The notes under the pieces: generated by a model
Database searches by the model: none
What the model saw: the letters and a program-made list of their open reading frames with translations, nothing else
Told to the model about the DNA's origin: nothing
NCBI RefSeq assembly: GCF_018882295.1
Contig: NZ_JACVOR010000001.1
Location: 923,130 to 987,129 of the forward strand
Reading direction: 5' to 3'
Length of the DNA: 64,000 nucleotides
DNA from: Polynucleobacter sp. 80A-SIGWE
GTDB taxonomy: Bacteria > Pseudomonadota > Gammaproteobacteria > Burkholderiales > Burkholderiaceae
Made by a program: the position numbers and the translations under genes
In this document: positions 37,689 to 52,600 of the stretch, piece after piece
Layout of the letters: every line of letters begins with the position of its first letter
How positions within the stretch are numbered: the stretch's first letter is position 1

Positions 37689-40600
37689 TTGACAGACCGA
37701 ATTACGCAAACTTCGCACAGGAAACACTGCACATCGCAGTTCAAAGCCGCTAAGCTATTAGCGGCTTTAGCCGTTGCTGGTTTCGCGCAGCAGGGCTTTG
37801 CAGCCGCTCCTGCGCCAAATGCGTTGCCAACGGGTGGACAAGTTGTGGCTGGTGCCGCAACCATCACGACGGCCGGTAACACCATGAACATTAATCAATC
37901 ATCGCAACGCGCGGTGGTGAACTGGAATAGTTTTGATGTGGGTTCACAAGCAAAAGTGAACTTCAATCAACCAAATGCCCAGGCAGCAACACTCAATTAC
38001 GTTAACAGCGCTTCAAAGTCCATGATCAATGGCGCAGTCAATTCCAATGGCCAAGTTATTTTTGTAAATAACAATGGTGTCGTGTTTGGAAAAGGTGCGG
38101 AAGTGAACGTCGGCGGAATGGTGGCAACCACCATGAATATTTCCGCAACTGAATTTATGGCTGGTAATGCGACCCAAGTTTACGAAGGCGGCACTACTGG
38201 AAAAGTTATTAACCGCGGCAATATCACCGGTAATAACATTAATAGTTATATTGCATTAATGGCGCCTCAAGTAAAAAATACTGGCGTAATTACTGCAACG
38301 ATGGGCGGAAATAATGCAGTTGCATTAGTTTCTGGTCAAAAAGTAAGTTTGACATTTTCTGGCAGTCAATTAGTCAGCGTTTCAGTTGATGCATCAGTAG
38401 TAAATGCATTAATTTCAAATAAATTATTAATTAAAGCAGGTAGTGGTCAAGTTATTATTGCTGCAAATTCTGCACAAGAATTAATGGGCTCAGTAATTAA
38501 AAATACTGGCGTGATTTCTGCATCAGATATTAATACTTCTGGTGGAAAAATCTCATTAACTGCAGATTCAATTGAGCAAAATGGCACTGTTGAAGCTAAT
38601 TCTGCGCAAGCAAATGGCGGAAATATTAGCCTTAAGGGTAATAACATTACTCTTGCAAGCGGTTCAAAAACTACTGCAACAGGTGCGACAGCTGGTGGCA
38701 ACATTAACGTTGGCGTAAACCAGGCAAATACACTTGCAAACACGGTTGCAATTGAAGCAAATGCGATTGTGGATGCATCAGCAACCCAGAACGGCAATGG
38801 CGGAAACATCAATATTTGGTCTCAAATCAAGACCTTAGTTGCTGGAAACCTCTTTGCAAAGGGTGGCGCACAGGGTGGTAACGGTGGTCACATCGAGACT
38901 AGCTCTAAAAGTAATGTTGCTATTGCAGCAAGCGCCACTGTAGATACCTCTGCTCCTATAGGCAGAAGCGGTATGTGGGTCATAGACCCAATAGCGTTGA
39001 TCATTGATAGCGCAGCAGCATCCGCTATTAGCAATGCATTGAACACCACTAGCGTTACCTTAGACGCTACTGGTAGTGCCTGCGCGTTTGGTTCTTGCAC
39101 TAATAGCCAGTCTGCATTGATTCGTATCATGGCTGGTGCCGACATCTATTCAAGCAATACAGCAACCTCATTGAACTTGATCGCTACTGGCGGACAAATT
39201 GATATCCATAGCAACATCACTGCCGGATCTGTTTACGCAGTTGCGCAAGGAATCAATGTGTATGGTTCTGTAAATACAAATGGCGGATCTAATTCCAATA
39301 TTTATTTAGCTGGTGCGATTATTAATATTCTTGGAAATATTAATTCCAATGGTAATAATCAAAATAATTCAAGCTCAAGCAATTTAAATTCTGCAAATAC
39401 TATTACTGGCGCAAATCGTCGCAATGGTCAAAATGGATTAAATGCAGAATCAAATACATATTTAAGCAATGGTGGATTAATTAACATTCTTGCAACAGGC
39501 GATATTACTGTTGATGCAAATAGTTATATTTCTAGCAACGGTGTAAATGGTGGAGTAGTTACGATTACTTCAACAGCCGGTAAAGTAGCTATTAACGGTA
39601 TTGTTGATTCAATCGGAAAATCAAATACTGCTGGCAATATCATGATTGCTGGCAAAACTGAAACCAATCTCATTGGTTCATTAATTAGTGTAGAAGGTTT
39701 GAATGTTGGTGGCATGATCAATCTTGGTCAGATCAACAACCTTGGTAACGGCACAATCCTCGCGCCACCTGCAACTGCACCTCCAGCACTTATCACTTTT
39801 GTACAAGATTCAGTAGCAGCAGCAACAAGCAACAACGCAACAAGCATCACCAGCAGCAACATCAATATTGATAGCCAAACTGGCATCAACGCACCAAACG
39901 GCAACATCGTCGTATTCGGTGAACAAATTCAAGTTAACGATTCCAGCATCACTGCAGCTAATGGCACGATTGCTATTGGTCGTGAGGCTTATTCTGCTGG
40001 AGCATTAGCAGCACTAGTTGCTGTAACCAATTCCACATTAACGGCTAATAAAGTAGAGACATCTGGTGAGTTGCTGGGCACAGACGGCGCTACTGTACAT
40101 GCAGCCGAGTGGTTGCTAGATCCAACGAACGTCACCATTGGCGCAACATCCACAACTGGTACTTTAGCCGGCGACCTTGCCAATGCAGGCGTGACCAACA
40201 TTAAGGCAAGCGATATCGTAGCGGCAGTGAATGCTGGTGGAACAGTTAGCGTAATCGCCACTGGATCAATCACGCAGTCTGCAGCTTTGGCATTTGCTCC
40301 TGCTGCTGGCGTAACTGGAACACTAATTTTAGATAATAGAACTACAACTACGCCATCTACCGCCCCAATTCAAATTAGCTTTGCTACAACTAATACTGGG
40401 CTAGGCACCGTTAATCTGAATTATTACTCTGGCGGTGTTTTAAACATTGAAGGCAACATCACCTCCACAAGCGGAAAAATTAATTTTTTAGGACAGTCCT
40501 TTTGGGCAAGCAATTCATTCGTAGGTAGTTCGACGGTTTACAAGGGGGCAAACATTTACGTTGGCGCTTCAAAAGTCATCACAACAATGGGGGGTTATGC

Positions 40601-43600
40601 CGTTCTTGACGCCACAGGCGGTACAGCTACTGGGTTGGGTGACCCCACTGGAATTGCTGTCTCTATAGGAACAATTGTTAATGGCATTATTAATCAGGAT
40701 ACTGGCGCCTCCATAAATACAACGCAAGATGGTGCGGCAGTTGGAGCGACGACTACTGGCGGTGGTAATGTCATTATTAATGCAAGTAGGGCCAATAATG
40801 ATGGTACTACCGGACAAGGAGCATGGCAGCCAAGAGGTAATAACCCAATTAATGCAGGAGGAACCTTCACTGCAAATGTACGGGCAACAGGCACAGCAGG
40901 CGCTGGTTATGTAGTTAGTGCATATGGAGCAAATGCACCGATAAGCTCATACGGTAATTTTGTTTTTAACGTAACAGGTAATGCAGTTACAAGCGTACCA
41001 ATCGGTACGGGAGTGCAAAAACCCTTTATCACTATTACTTCTGCATTCTCATCTTATGCGGGTTCGTTAACATTGAACGCAAATGTGACTGGTGCAAAGG
41101 GTGGCATTTGGGTGAAATCGGCGAGTGTCAGTGCGTACGGAGATATCACTTTCAATTCATCCTCTACTAGCGCGGATGCCTCCATTCAGATCGATAATCC
41201 AGTTATTTCATCTAATGGTCAGGTCACCATCTCCGGTACTGGTGTTACTAGCGTTGGCGTAGCGGCAAATGCAACTGGTGATATCACCGGTTCAAAAATT
41301 ACCATCAATGGCACGAGCACTGGGGCTGCAGCAGCAACGACGGCCGCCGTCTCTTTGGTCGGCAATACCATTACAGTAAATACTGTTGCTAATGCTAGTT
41401 ACATTGCAACATTACAAAATGCAGTAAGCATTACCGGTAACATAGCTACAGACGGAAATGCCGGCATTAATTCAACGGCAATCATTAATGACAATGCTGT
41501 AGGCGGCGGAATTTCATTCGTAACTAATGGCGATATTTCTCAGACCGGTCTGATTACGCTTGCTCCAAATACGTCAACCCAGCCACAGAACATCGTTTTT
41601 GATACTAGAACAGGCAACCAAAACAGTAAAATTACTACTGGTGCTGTTGCATATACAGCGGGCACACCAAATGCAGTGGTTAATTACACTGAACTAGCAA
41701 ACGGCGGCGCGCTGACTGTTGGTGCTGTAACGGTTACTGGCTATATTCAGCTTGATAACACCTGCTTAGGCTGTACTACTCCAGGTGTATCTGACTTATC
41801 ACCAGCTAGCTTGGCGGCATCTCTTACGACAGCTGCTGGTTTAACCGTTTCTGGTGCATTGCAATCCGATCAATACATTGCAATTAATACGCTTAACAAC
41901 AGCGCGACCTTGAATGCAGTTGCATTAGGCGCAAACACGCTGACAGTTACCAATCAGTCAACTGCTGCAACTGCAATTAGCGTGATTGGTAATCACAATA
42001 CCGCTAATGCAGGAGCGCCGGGGATTGCATCAACTGGCGCTATTGCAAATAACGCGAATGGCGGAAGTGTGCTGTTTAAGTCAAATGGCGATATCAGTCA
42101 GACTGGCGCTGTAACTGTTGCAGCCAATACAAGTGGTACTGCCTCTAGTATTGTTTATGACACCACGGCGGGAAATAAGAATTCATCCATCACTGCTGGC
42201 GCTTTAACCTTGACGGGTGGGGTAGCCGCGTCGAATACTGCAATTAACTTTATTGAAAAATCTGCGGGCGCTTCAATTACCGTTGGTGCACTTTCCATGC
42301 CCGGTTTTATCACCTTAGATAATACTTATGGTGGCACGGCTGGTCCAGGTGGTTCGCCCGCGTCTGGATTTATTAATTTTGATAATGCTCTTACATCGGC
42401 GGTTTTGGGAACCGGTATAAATATTCAGGGTCCAATTTCGTCTGGAGCCTACTCTGGTGCTAATGGAATTACAGTTAATGGTGTCTCTGCTGGTGGTAGT
42501 GCTACGTATGCGATTAATCTAGCAACTGGGTTTTCAGCTACTGCCACCACTGGAGACATCAACTTTACTGGTATATCGCCTGCAGTATATGGCGCGTATA
42601 TTCTAAGTCCCATAACTGCAAATAACGGCAACATCAACATCATTGGTGTATCTGGATCCACATCTTCAGCTGGTGTGTTGCTAGGCCAGGTTGCCAATAT
42701 TGTCGCCTCTGGAAATATTCTGATTTCTGGTTCTGATATCAATGCAACAACCAATAACGCCGCATATGGTGTGTGGATATACGGTAATGCATTAACCTTT
42801 ACTAAAATTGCAGCTGGTGGAAATGTAACTATCAGCGGATTTAATTCAAATACTGGCGGTTTGGGAACCTATGCTATTTACATGGGTCTACAAGGTCCAA
42901 CCTATATTAAATCTGGCGGTGACACCATCATCGCTGGCTCAACACCATTTGGTACTTCAACTACAGTTAAGAATTTGTATCTTGATAAATTGGTTACTAA
43001 TGTTGGCGGTAACTTGTGGATTGAGGGCGCTACCCTGCAAACTCAAACAAATTCAAGCGGTACCGCTATCCCTAACGTGGCTACAGCAGTGCCAAACTCG
43101 GCTGCCCTAAATGGTGCTACAGGCGGCATTGGTATTGATATTCAAACTTCTAAAACCATCACTGACGGTACTACATTTACTGGCATTAATGCGGTGGGCA
43201 ATATTTGGATGTCAGGAACTGGTGGTGCAGGCGGCATCAATATCAACGGTGTACCTATTACATCTTCATCAGGCGCAATCACTTTAACTGGTTCGACTGC
43301 TGCGGCAGGAGCTATTGGCTTTAAAGATGTTGGGGGAATCATTAAGGCAACTAACGGTGTTGTCACTATTACTGGTAATTCCACTACGGGCACTGCGGTT
43401 TCAGACACTGCATTAATCACTGGTAATTCGATCATTGTGACTGGTAATGCAACAGCTTTGCCAACCACCATCGTGAGCTTAAACGCAATGACGATCAATG
43501 CATGTGCGGTAGGTGTTGATTGCACATCGCATGATCTGGAAGTTTACGCATGGGGCGGTGGTGCTCAGACTTCTGCTACTAATACTGGCGGCAAGACTGG

Positions 43601-46600
43601 TATTTCTCAAACAGGCGCAATTGCGGCTAATGCAAATGGTGGAAGTATTCTCTTTAAATCAAATAACATCATTTCTCAAGCTGGTGCCATCACCATTGCT
43701 GAAAATACCAGCGGAACAAATTCTTTAGTTAGTTACGACACTACATTTGGTACGCGCTTATCCACAATTGATGGTGGCGCATTGACCTTTACTGGTACAT
43801 CAAGCAACTATATCAACTACAACAATCTTGCTAGTGGCGCACCTATTATTGTTAACTCAGCATTGGTAGTGCCTGGCTCAATCACTTTTGACAATACCTA
43901 TCTTGCAGGTGTGCAAGGCGGTATTAATACAAACAATGCGTGGCAGTATGGGACTATCGCAACTGCACAAAAGGGTATCTATATTTCCTCTAGTCTTACC
44001 GCATCAAATGGAATCTACGTTCGAGGTGTGATTGGCGCGACAACTGCAGCGGTTGTGTCCTGCTGTAACGCTGTTGATATTACTGATGGACTAAGCGGTG
44101 CTTTAACAACGCTTCAAACAACCGGAACTTTTGCTGCTGGCACTAGCGCGATTGAAATTATCGGTATACAACCGATATACAACATGACATCTGGGGCAAA
44201 TACACAGAATGCCGTAAAGATAAACGGTAATGTCGCCATTAATAACAATTCAATAGGTGGCAAAACAAATATTGTTGCGATTTCTGGGCACTATAACGAT
44301 ATCGTTTCTATTACAAATGCATCGACAGCTGGCTCGATTAATGTCAGCGCTATTGGTCTGTATGCCCGAATTATCACTATATCTGGAACCCTCTTTACAC
44401 AAAATTCCAATGCCGGTATTTTTATTGCCTCTTCAGAAAACGGTAACGTAATACCGCCTAAAATTATTAACAACGGTACCGGCCCTGTAGTGATTGAGGC
44501 GGGCGCCTATTACCCAGTTGGTACTGTCTCTACTGGCACTTGCTCAGCATCGGCCTGCGGACAAATTACGACTGTTGCTGGCAATACGATTACTTCTGCT
44601 TTGGGTGATGTGTACCTCTACGCTGGCTCGCCTGGTACAACTGCTGGCACGACCACTACACAAGCAGCATTGAATATTCTTGATAGCTCGTTAAATACGC
44701 TGACATTTGACAATACATTATTTGGTCAGGCTTATGCTGCTGGTAATGTTGCGGCTACTTCCATTCCGTTAGATACCTTGGCTGCAATCAACACAGCTAA
44801 CGTTGCGAGTGGCACAGGTTTTACCTCATGGACAACAACCTCTGCCAATGGCCCAGTAATCCAATTCCGTATTCAGCCAACTGTTACCGCTAAGTTAAGT
44901 GGAAATATTGTTAAGGTTTATGGCCAGAATGATCCACTTGCCACCGCTGGTAATGTTGCTGTTGCTGGTTCATTGGACTATCAATTAAATGCCTTGTTTG
45001 TTAAGGATCCAGCAGTAAATCCTGGCTATGTGGCAAACGGAACTACCGGATGCGTTAGCACGTCGGGCTGTATGAAAACAACCGTCAATGGTGTGAATTT
45101 CATTCTTCCAATGGATGATTTCATCAACTCATTACAAGCTGTACCGACATCAGCCCGAGCATCATTTGGTACGGTTGCGGGTGAGCAAGTTAACGGTACT
45201 AGCGCCACTTCTTTTGCATCAAGCTATGCCTATAGCTTGACAAGTACCCATGGCACCCTGGTTAGCTCAGGCATTACTCTTAATTTGGGTCCTGTAGGCT
45301 TGGTAATTACTCCTGCACCATTAACGATTACTGCCTCTAACCAAACGATTCAGGCGGGTGACGTCTTTACTGCTGGAACTACTGCATTCACAACAAGTGG
45401 TTTGGCACTTGCACCAAACGGCGTTGTGTTGGGTGACGCGATTTCCGGTGTGACTTTGGCTGCCCCAACTTACACTGGGCAAGCAACAGCTGGTACATAT
45501 GCCATTAATGCAAGTGCGCCGGTATTTAGCACGGGTTCGGCAAGCAATTACGCGATTACTTATGCTCCTGGTACTTTAACAACGACAACCAATCTCATTA
45601 TTACGATTACTGCATTGGCTGAATCAAAGATCTACGGATCAAGCGCTATTAGCTCACCATCCTCAATTACATACAACGGATCCGGCGTAGCAGTTGTCAG
45701 TGGGCCAGCGTCTGCTCTTTATACGATTACAGGATTGCCGGTAGGTGGTACTTACACCATTGATAGTTTGACATTCACCAGCGCCGGCGGAATTGCCTCT
45801 GCCAGTGTTGGAGGTAGTCCTTACACTGTTACACCATCTGCAGTATCTATTACAACTGCAAGTGGCTCACCTTCAATAGCTGGCGCAAGCTATATTTATC
45901 AGCCCGGCCTAATGACGGTGACTCCTCGTCCGATCACGATTACCGCAACACCAGTTACTACTACTTACGGTAGCGCTACACCAATTACTCAAACTGGCTA
46001 TACCGCATCTAACAACTTGGTAGCGGGGGATGCAATTACAGGCGCAACTGTAAATTATGTTGGCGCATCTACTTCTACAACTGTTCCTGGCACATTAGGT
46101 GCTGGTACTTACAGCTCTGCAATAGTGCCAAGCGCTGCAACTGGTACTGGTGGATTTAATGCCACTAACTATGCGATTACCTATGCTCCTGCCAACTTAG
46201 TTGTCAACAAATTGGCCGTAACAGTTACTGCTAATGCGCAATCTACTGTTTACGGTACTGCTTTAGCTCTTGGCACAACAGCCTTTACTAATAGCATTGG
46301 CACATTACCAAATGGTGATGCTATTACTGCCGCAACGCTTCAATACAATAGTTCTGCTAATGTTCCAGCTACAACAAATGCTGGTAGCTACAGCATCGTA
46401 GCAAGCGGAGCTACTGGAACGGGCGGTTTTGGTAGTAGCAATTACGATGTCACCTACGCGACTGGTCCGTTGACTGTTACGCCAGCACCAATCACGATTT
46501 CTGCTGCTGCGCCAACGCAAGGTGTAGTCTATAACGGCTCGGCGCAAACCTTTAATGCAGCAACTGGATTGACTATTAGCGGCCTGAAAAATGGACAAAC

Positions 46601-49600
46601 TGCGGTTTTAGGAACAACTGGCTTAGGTTCTGGAACCAACGTAGGCGTGTATACAAACACGGTTGATGCCAATTTAATTGCCGGCATTACTGGTGGCAGT
46701 CTATCAAATTACACCGTCACATATTCTGGCGCTCAGGCATCTTTGACTATCGTTCCAGCGCCATTGACGATTGCTGGTGCCACGACCTCTGTTGCTTATG
46801 ATGCTGCCGCCCATACTAATACTGCTCCTACTGTTACCGGCTTAAAGGGTAGTGACGCAGTTGCATTGCCAATGGGCGTTCTAGGCACGGGCACTAATGC
46901 TGGTACATATGCGGATGTATTAGCCCCAGTATTTACCACTGGGTCAGCAAATAACTACACCATCACCACTACTAATGGTGCTTTAACGATTACTCCGAAA
47001 GCGGCAACCATTACCGGTAATACAACCGTTAATCCGTATAGCGGCGCTTTACAAACCAATACCTATTCCACCACCGGAATTATTACTGGGGATGCTGTCA
47101 CAGTGGGTGGGGTCGCTACTGCTACTCATGTATCACAAGGTACCGTCCCTGATGTCTTTACTGTTAGTGGTGCATCCGCTGGTAACTACACCTTCACTTA
47201 TGCGCCGGGGTCTATCACTATTACCCCAGTCGCGTTAACTGTTGTCGGCGCAACAACATCAGCCGTTTACAACAAGACTACACAAACCAATAGCGCAGCA
47301 ACAGTTACTGGATTGTTGGGATCCGATACAGCCACCATTGGCGGTACTTATGGTTCTGGTATTAATGCTGGTGTTTATACAGATAGCCTCTCTGTAGGCT
47401 TGTCAAACCCAAGCGACTATGCCGTTAGCATCACCAACGGTACCCATACCATTACCCCAGCAATCATTACCGTTAACGGTATTACTGCACAAAATAAGGT
47501 GTATGACGCTACTACAGCAGCTACTCTGAATGTAGGCACTATTACTACAACTGGCGTATTGCCAGGTGACACTGTCACATTGCAAACCAGCACTTTATCT
47601 GGTGTGTTTACAGATAAGAATGTCGGTAATGGTAAAACCGTACTTATTAGTGGTGTTGTTTTAGCCGGCACAGATTCTGCAAACTATCAGTTATCTGGCG
47701 GCGCTAACACTACAACGACTGCGAACATTACTCCAGTACCATTGACTATTACTGGTGTGGATTTAACAGCTACTTATAACGCTTCAGTGCAGTCTTTAGC
47801 GGCACCTACTGTTACCGGTTTGATTGCTGGCGATAACGTCACCGTCGCTGGGAATGCAACCGGCACCAATGCTGGCGCCTATGCCGCTGCTTATACCGCG
47901 TCTGGTGTAGATTCAGGTAATTACACCGTTACAGCTAATGCCCCAGTATTGACGATTAATAAAGCCAATTTGGTGGTAACAGCAAATAACGCAGGTAAGT
48001 TCTATGGACAAGCGGATCCAGTATTTACTGCGACTATTGCTGGATTACAGGGATCTGATACGGCTACAGTTAACTCTGTAACTAGTACCGTAACTGGAAC
48101 TACTGCGGCAACAGGAACTTATCCAACAGCCATTAATGCAAGTGGAGTCACTAGCACTAATTTGGCAAATTACAACGTAACTTATGTTCCAGGTGCATAC
48201 ACAATTACACCAGCAGATGTTCTTGTGATTACTATGAATGCGGCAACAACTACCTATGGAACTGCAGCAGCGCCAACAGTTGCCTCTGTCCAATTTGCTA
48301 CCGGCACAGGCGTAAATACAACCGTAGTGACTTTAACTAAGTCTGGGGATACTTATACTGATGGCGCATACTCAATTACCGTTACTCCAGCGATTACCGA
48401 CCAGGGTGTAATACCTGTAGTCAGTGGCGCAAGTACTACTTGGAATGTCGGCGCATACACAAATGCTGTAAGCAATACAAATAATTACAACCAAGCTGGT
48501 AGTCCATTCTTGGGCGTAACAACGATTACCAACACCTTAACAATTACCCCGGCACCATTGGCTTTGACAGTTGCCGATGTATCGAAGGTTTACAACGCCA
48601 ATCCGATTACTGCCGGACAGATTTCTAGTGGCGTTACCGTAACCGGTGGCGCCTTGAAGAATAACCAAACTCTTGCTGGTTTGGGTGGAGTGACATTGAG
48701 TGGTTCAGCTGTCGGCGCAATTAATGTAGGTTCTTATGCGATCGATGGGTCTGTAGGCTCTGGTTTCTCAAACTACACCGTCACTATTACAAACGGTACG
48801 GCTACGGTTACTCCTGCGCCATTGACTATTACAGGCGCAAATAGCTCAACCGCCTATAACGGTGCCACACAAACTAATACCGCAGCCACTGTAACTGGCT
48901 TGCAGGGTAGCGATAGCGTGACAGTAGCTGGTTATGCAACTGGGTTGCATGCAGGACTGACTACTGATGCATTGACTATCAGCGGCACGCTTGCCTCGAA
49001 CTACACCCCAACATACGTTAATGGCACATTAACGATCACCCCAGCATCATTGGTTGTAACTGGTGCAGTCAATAGTTACGCATATAACGGCGCTGTTCAA
49101 ACAAATAGTGGTGCATCTATTAGCGGCCTGAAGGGTTCAGATACAGCAACTATTGCTGGCTATGCAGAAGCAACCCATGTCAGTCAAGGTGCCGTACCGG
49201 ATTCCTTGGTGGCAACACTAAGCAACCCAGCTGACTACACCGTTACCTACAACCAGGGTAGCCTGTCTATTACCCCGATTCAGATTAATGCTGTGGTTGC
49301 AAGTCAAACCGTTCAGTACAACGCGGCTGAGCAAACTACGAGCTATACCGTAACTGGGTTGAAGGGTAGTGATACTGCAACTGCATTCTCTGGAACAGCA
49401 ACTGGTACCAATGTTGGTTCTTACACAAGCAACTTAACTTTAGTTGCTTCAAGTGATTACTACGTTGGCACGATTACCAATGGCACATTGACGATCACCC
49501 CAGCCCCATTAACCATCACCTCTGGCCTGACTGCTCAGAACAAGGTCTATGACACTACGACTGTGGCTAGCATTAACGCCACTGCAACCCAGACTTTGAC

Positions 49601-52600
49601 TGGTGTACTTGGCAGCGATCTGATCTCGGTATCGTCTACTGGACCTTACACCGGTACCTTTAGCCAATCTAACGTCGGTACCAACTTGAACGTTACGCCA
49701 GTAACCACAACGACCATGATTAATGGTGTGGCTTACACCACCATGGCTGGTGTGACTTTGACTGGTACAGCGGCAAGTAACTACTATGTCACTGGCTTAA
49801 CTACCCCAATCGCTGCGAACATCACACCTGCACCATTAACCATTGCTGCTGGAGTAACTGCGCAAAATAAAGTGTATGACGGCACTACCGCCGCTACTAT
49901 TACTGCGAGCACCCAAACTCTATCTGGCGTACTAGGTGGTGATGCTGTCTCGGTATCGTCTACTGGCCCATACACTGGTACCTTTAGCCAATCAAACGTG
50001 GGTAGCAACTTAACCGTTACTCCAAGCTTGACCACAACAACTATCGGTGGCGTGGACTACAGCACGATGTCTGGTGTGACCTTAGGTGGCGCAGCAGCAG
50101 GGAACTACTATGTCACTGGTATCTCTGCACCAGTGGTAGCGAACATTACTCCGTACGTGATCGTGCCTGGTTCAACTACTGGCCCACGTATCGTTGCTAG
50201 TGCTATCGACAAGATTTATGACACGACGACTGTCGCGAACGGTAGCTTGGCAATGGCAGGCCTCTTTGGTAGCGACGTGGTATCAGTTAACTACTCAGCA
50301 GCCAGCTTTGCTAACCCGAATGTGGCTAGCGGTATTACCGTAACTTTTGCTAACCCATCACTATCTGGTGCAGATGCTGCTAACTACACTATTGGTACTG
50401 GCGCGGTAACTGCTCCAGCAGCAATTACTCCAGCACCACTCACAATTACTGCTAACACCCAATCATCCTTCGTAACCCAGGCGATTGGTGCTCTAAGCTA
50501 CTCCACTGTTGGTTTATTGGGTGGTGACACCGTCACAGCAGCAACTCTAGCTACTACTGCAACTAGTTCGTCTGTTGCTGGCAATAATTACCCTATTACG
50601 GTGAGCGCTGCAACGATTAGCAGTGGCGCATCGAACTACGACATTACTTATGTGCCTTCGACTTACACCATCATCCCAGCAGGGCAGTTGCGTGTACAAA
50701 CGAGTGGGGCGATTACGCCATACGGTACAGCGGCAACTTACGCCAACCCAACAGCTTCTTACTTGACTACTAGCGGCGCAGTGATTAGTAACTTGAGCTT
50801 TGTGAGTGCAACAACAGCTGGTGGCGTAACAACGTATACCTACGCTGATGGTGCTAGCGGTACCGTGAGCTTTAACCTCTCACCAACAGGTACAACAACA
50901 AGTACTTCAGGCAATATCGTCATCGGCACCTATCCATTGGCTGCAGCAAACTTTGCTAGCACTTCTGGTAACTTGACTGCAGGCTCTGCCGTAGTATCTG
51001 GCGATCTGACCGTTACTCCGTTGGCAGTCAATATCGCTGCTGCGCCAGTAAGCTATGTCTATAACGGCACTACTCAGTCTCAAGTAGCTGCTGTAGCAAA
51101 CCCAAGCATCTTGAGTGGTGACTTGGTGACTGTGAGTGGTATCGCTACTGGCAGAAACGTGGGTATTTACAACTCTAACCTGGCTGCTAGCGGTGCTGAT
51201 GCGGCGAACTACAGCTTTACTTATACCAATGCTGCTCTGACCATCACACCATATGTGATTGATCCAAACGCTACTACTGGCCCACGCATTACAGCCACTG
51301 CCAATAACAAGGTCTATGACGCAAGCACTGCAGCTACTGGCGCATTGGGTATGACTGGTCTGTTTGCTGGTGATGTAGTGACAGCAAGCTACACAACTGC
51401 TGACTTTGCGAGCAAGAATGTAGCTAATGGTATTACCGTCACCTTTAATGGTGTGACTTTGTCTGATCCTAACTATGCAGTTGGTAGTGGGGCGGTGACT
51501 GCAACAGCCAACATCACGCCTGCGCCATTAACGATCGCAACAGGCTTGGCTGCGCAGAACAAGGTCTATGACACCACAACAGCGGCAACCATTAGTGCTA
51601 CTGGCGTACAAACATTGTCTGGCTTATTAGGTACTGACGCAGTGACTGTAGCCTCTACTGGTCCATACACTGGCACCTTCAGTCAGTCCAACGTAGGCAC
51701 AGCATTAGCTGTAACCCCAACAACAACATCTACCACCATCAATGGCGTGGCTTACACCACCATGGCTGGTGTGACGCTGACTGGTGCTGATGCAGGGAAC
51801 TACTATGTGACTGGCCCAAGCTCTACATTGACAGCCAATATCACGGGCAAATCGATCACTATATATGCGCTTGATCAAGCAAGCTTCTATAGCAAGCCAT
51901 TAAATACCTTGGGTTATGCTCCAGTGGTTGGTTTATTGCCAGGCGCATCTGTGACTGGAGCAACCCTTGCAACAACAGCAACTGCTACAGGCGCAAACTC
52001 TGCGGCTGGTCAATATTCGATTACTGCTAGCGCCGCAACTGGAACTGGCCTGGGTAACTATCTGATTACTTATGCTCCAGCCACTTACACTATCGTTCCT
52101 GCAGGACAGCTGTTGGTATCCACAGCTGGGGTGACTACAACCTACGGTACGGGCACAGCTACTGCCGGCCCAATCATTAATCCAGCGCAACCTACAGCCA
52201 CTTATATTGCTTCTAATGGCGCCGCTATTAGCAGTCTCACATTTGTAAGTTCAAGCACGTCTGGAACTGTGGTGTCTTATGTGTTCCGTGATTCTGCAAA
52301 TGCCGAGATCAGCTTCAATTTAACGCCAGTAACTACAAGTGCCAATATCAGCTCATCTAGCAATATCAAAATTGGTAACTATGACTATCTAGCATCAAGC
52401 CTGTCTGCAATTCCGGCTGGATTGACTACAACAGCAACAGTAACAACAGGTGCGTTGACTGTGATGCCTTTAGCCGTAACGGTCACTGCGACTGCAGCTA
52501 CTACAGCTTATAACGGCGCTGTTCAGTCACAGGTACCGGCTACTTTGACACCTAATATCGTTGCTGGTGATTTAGTGACTGTGAATGGCATTGCCACTGG

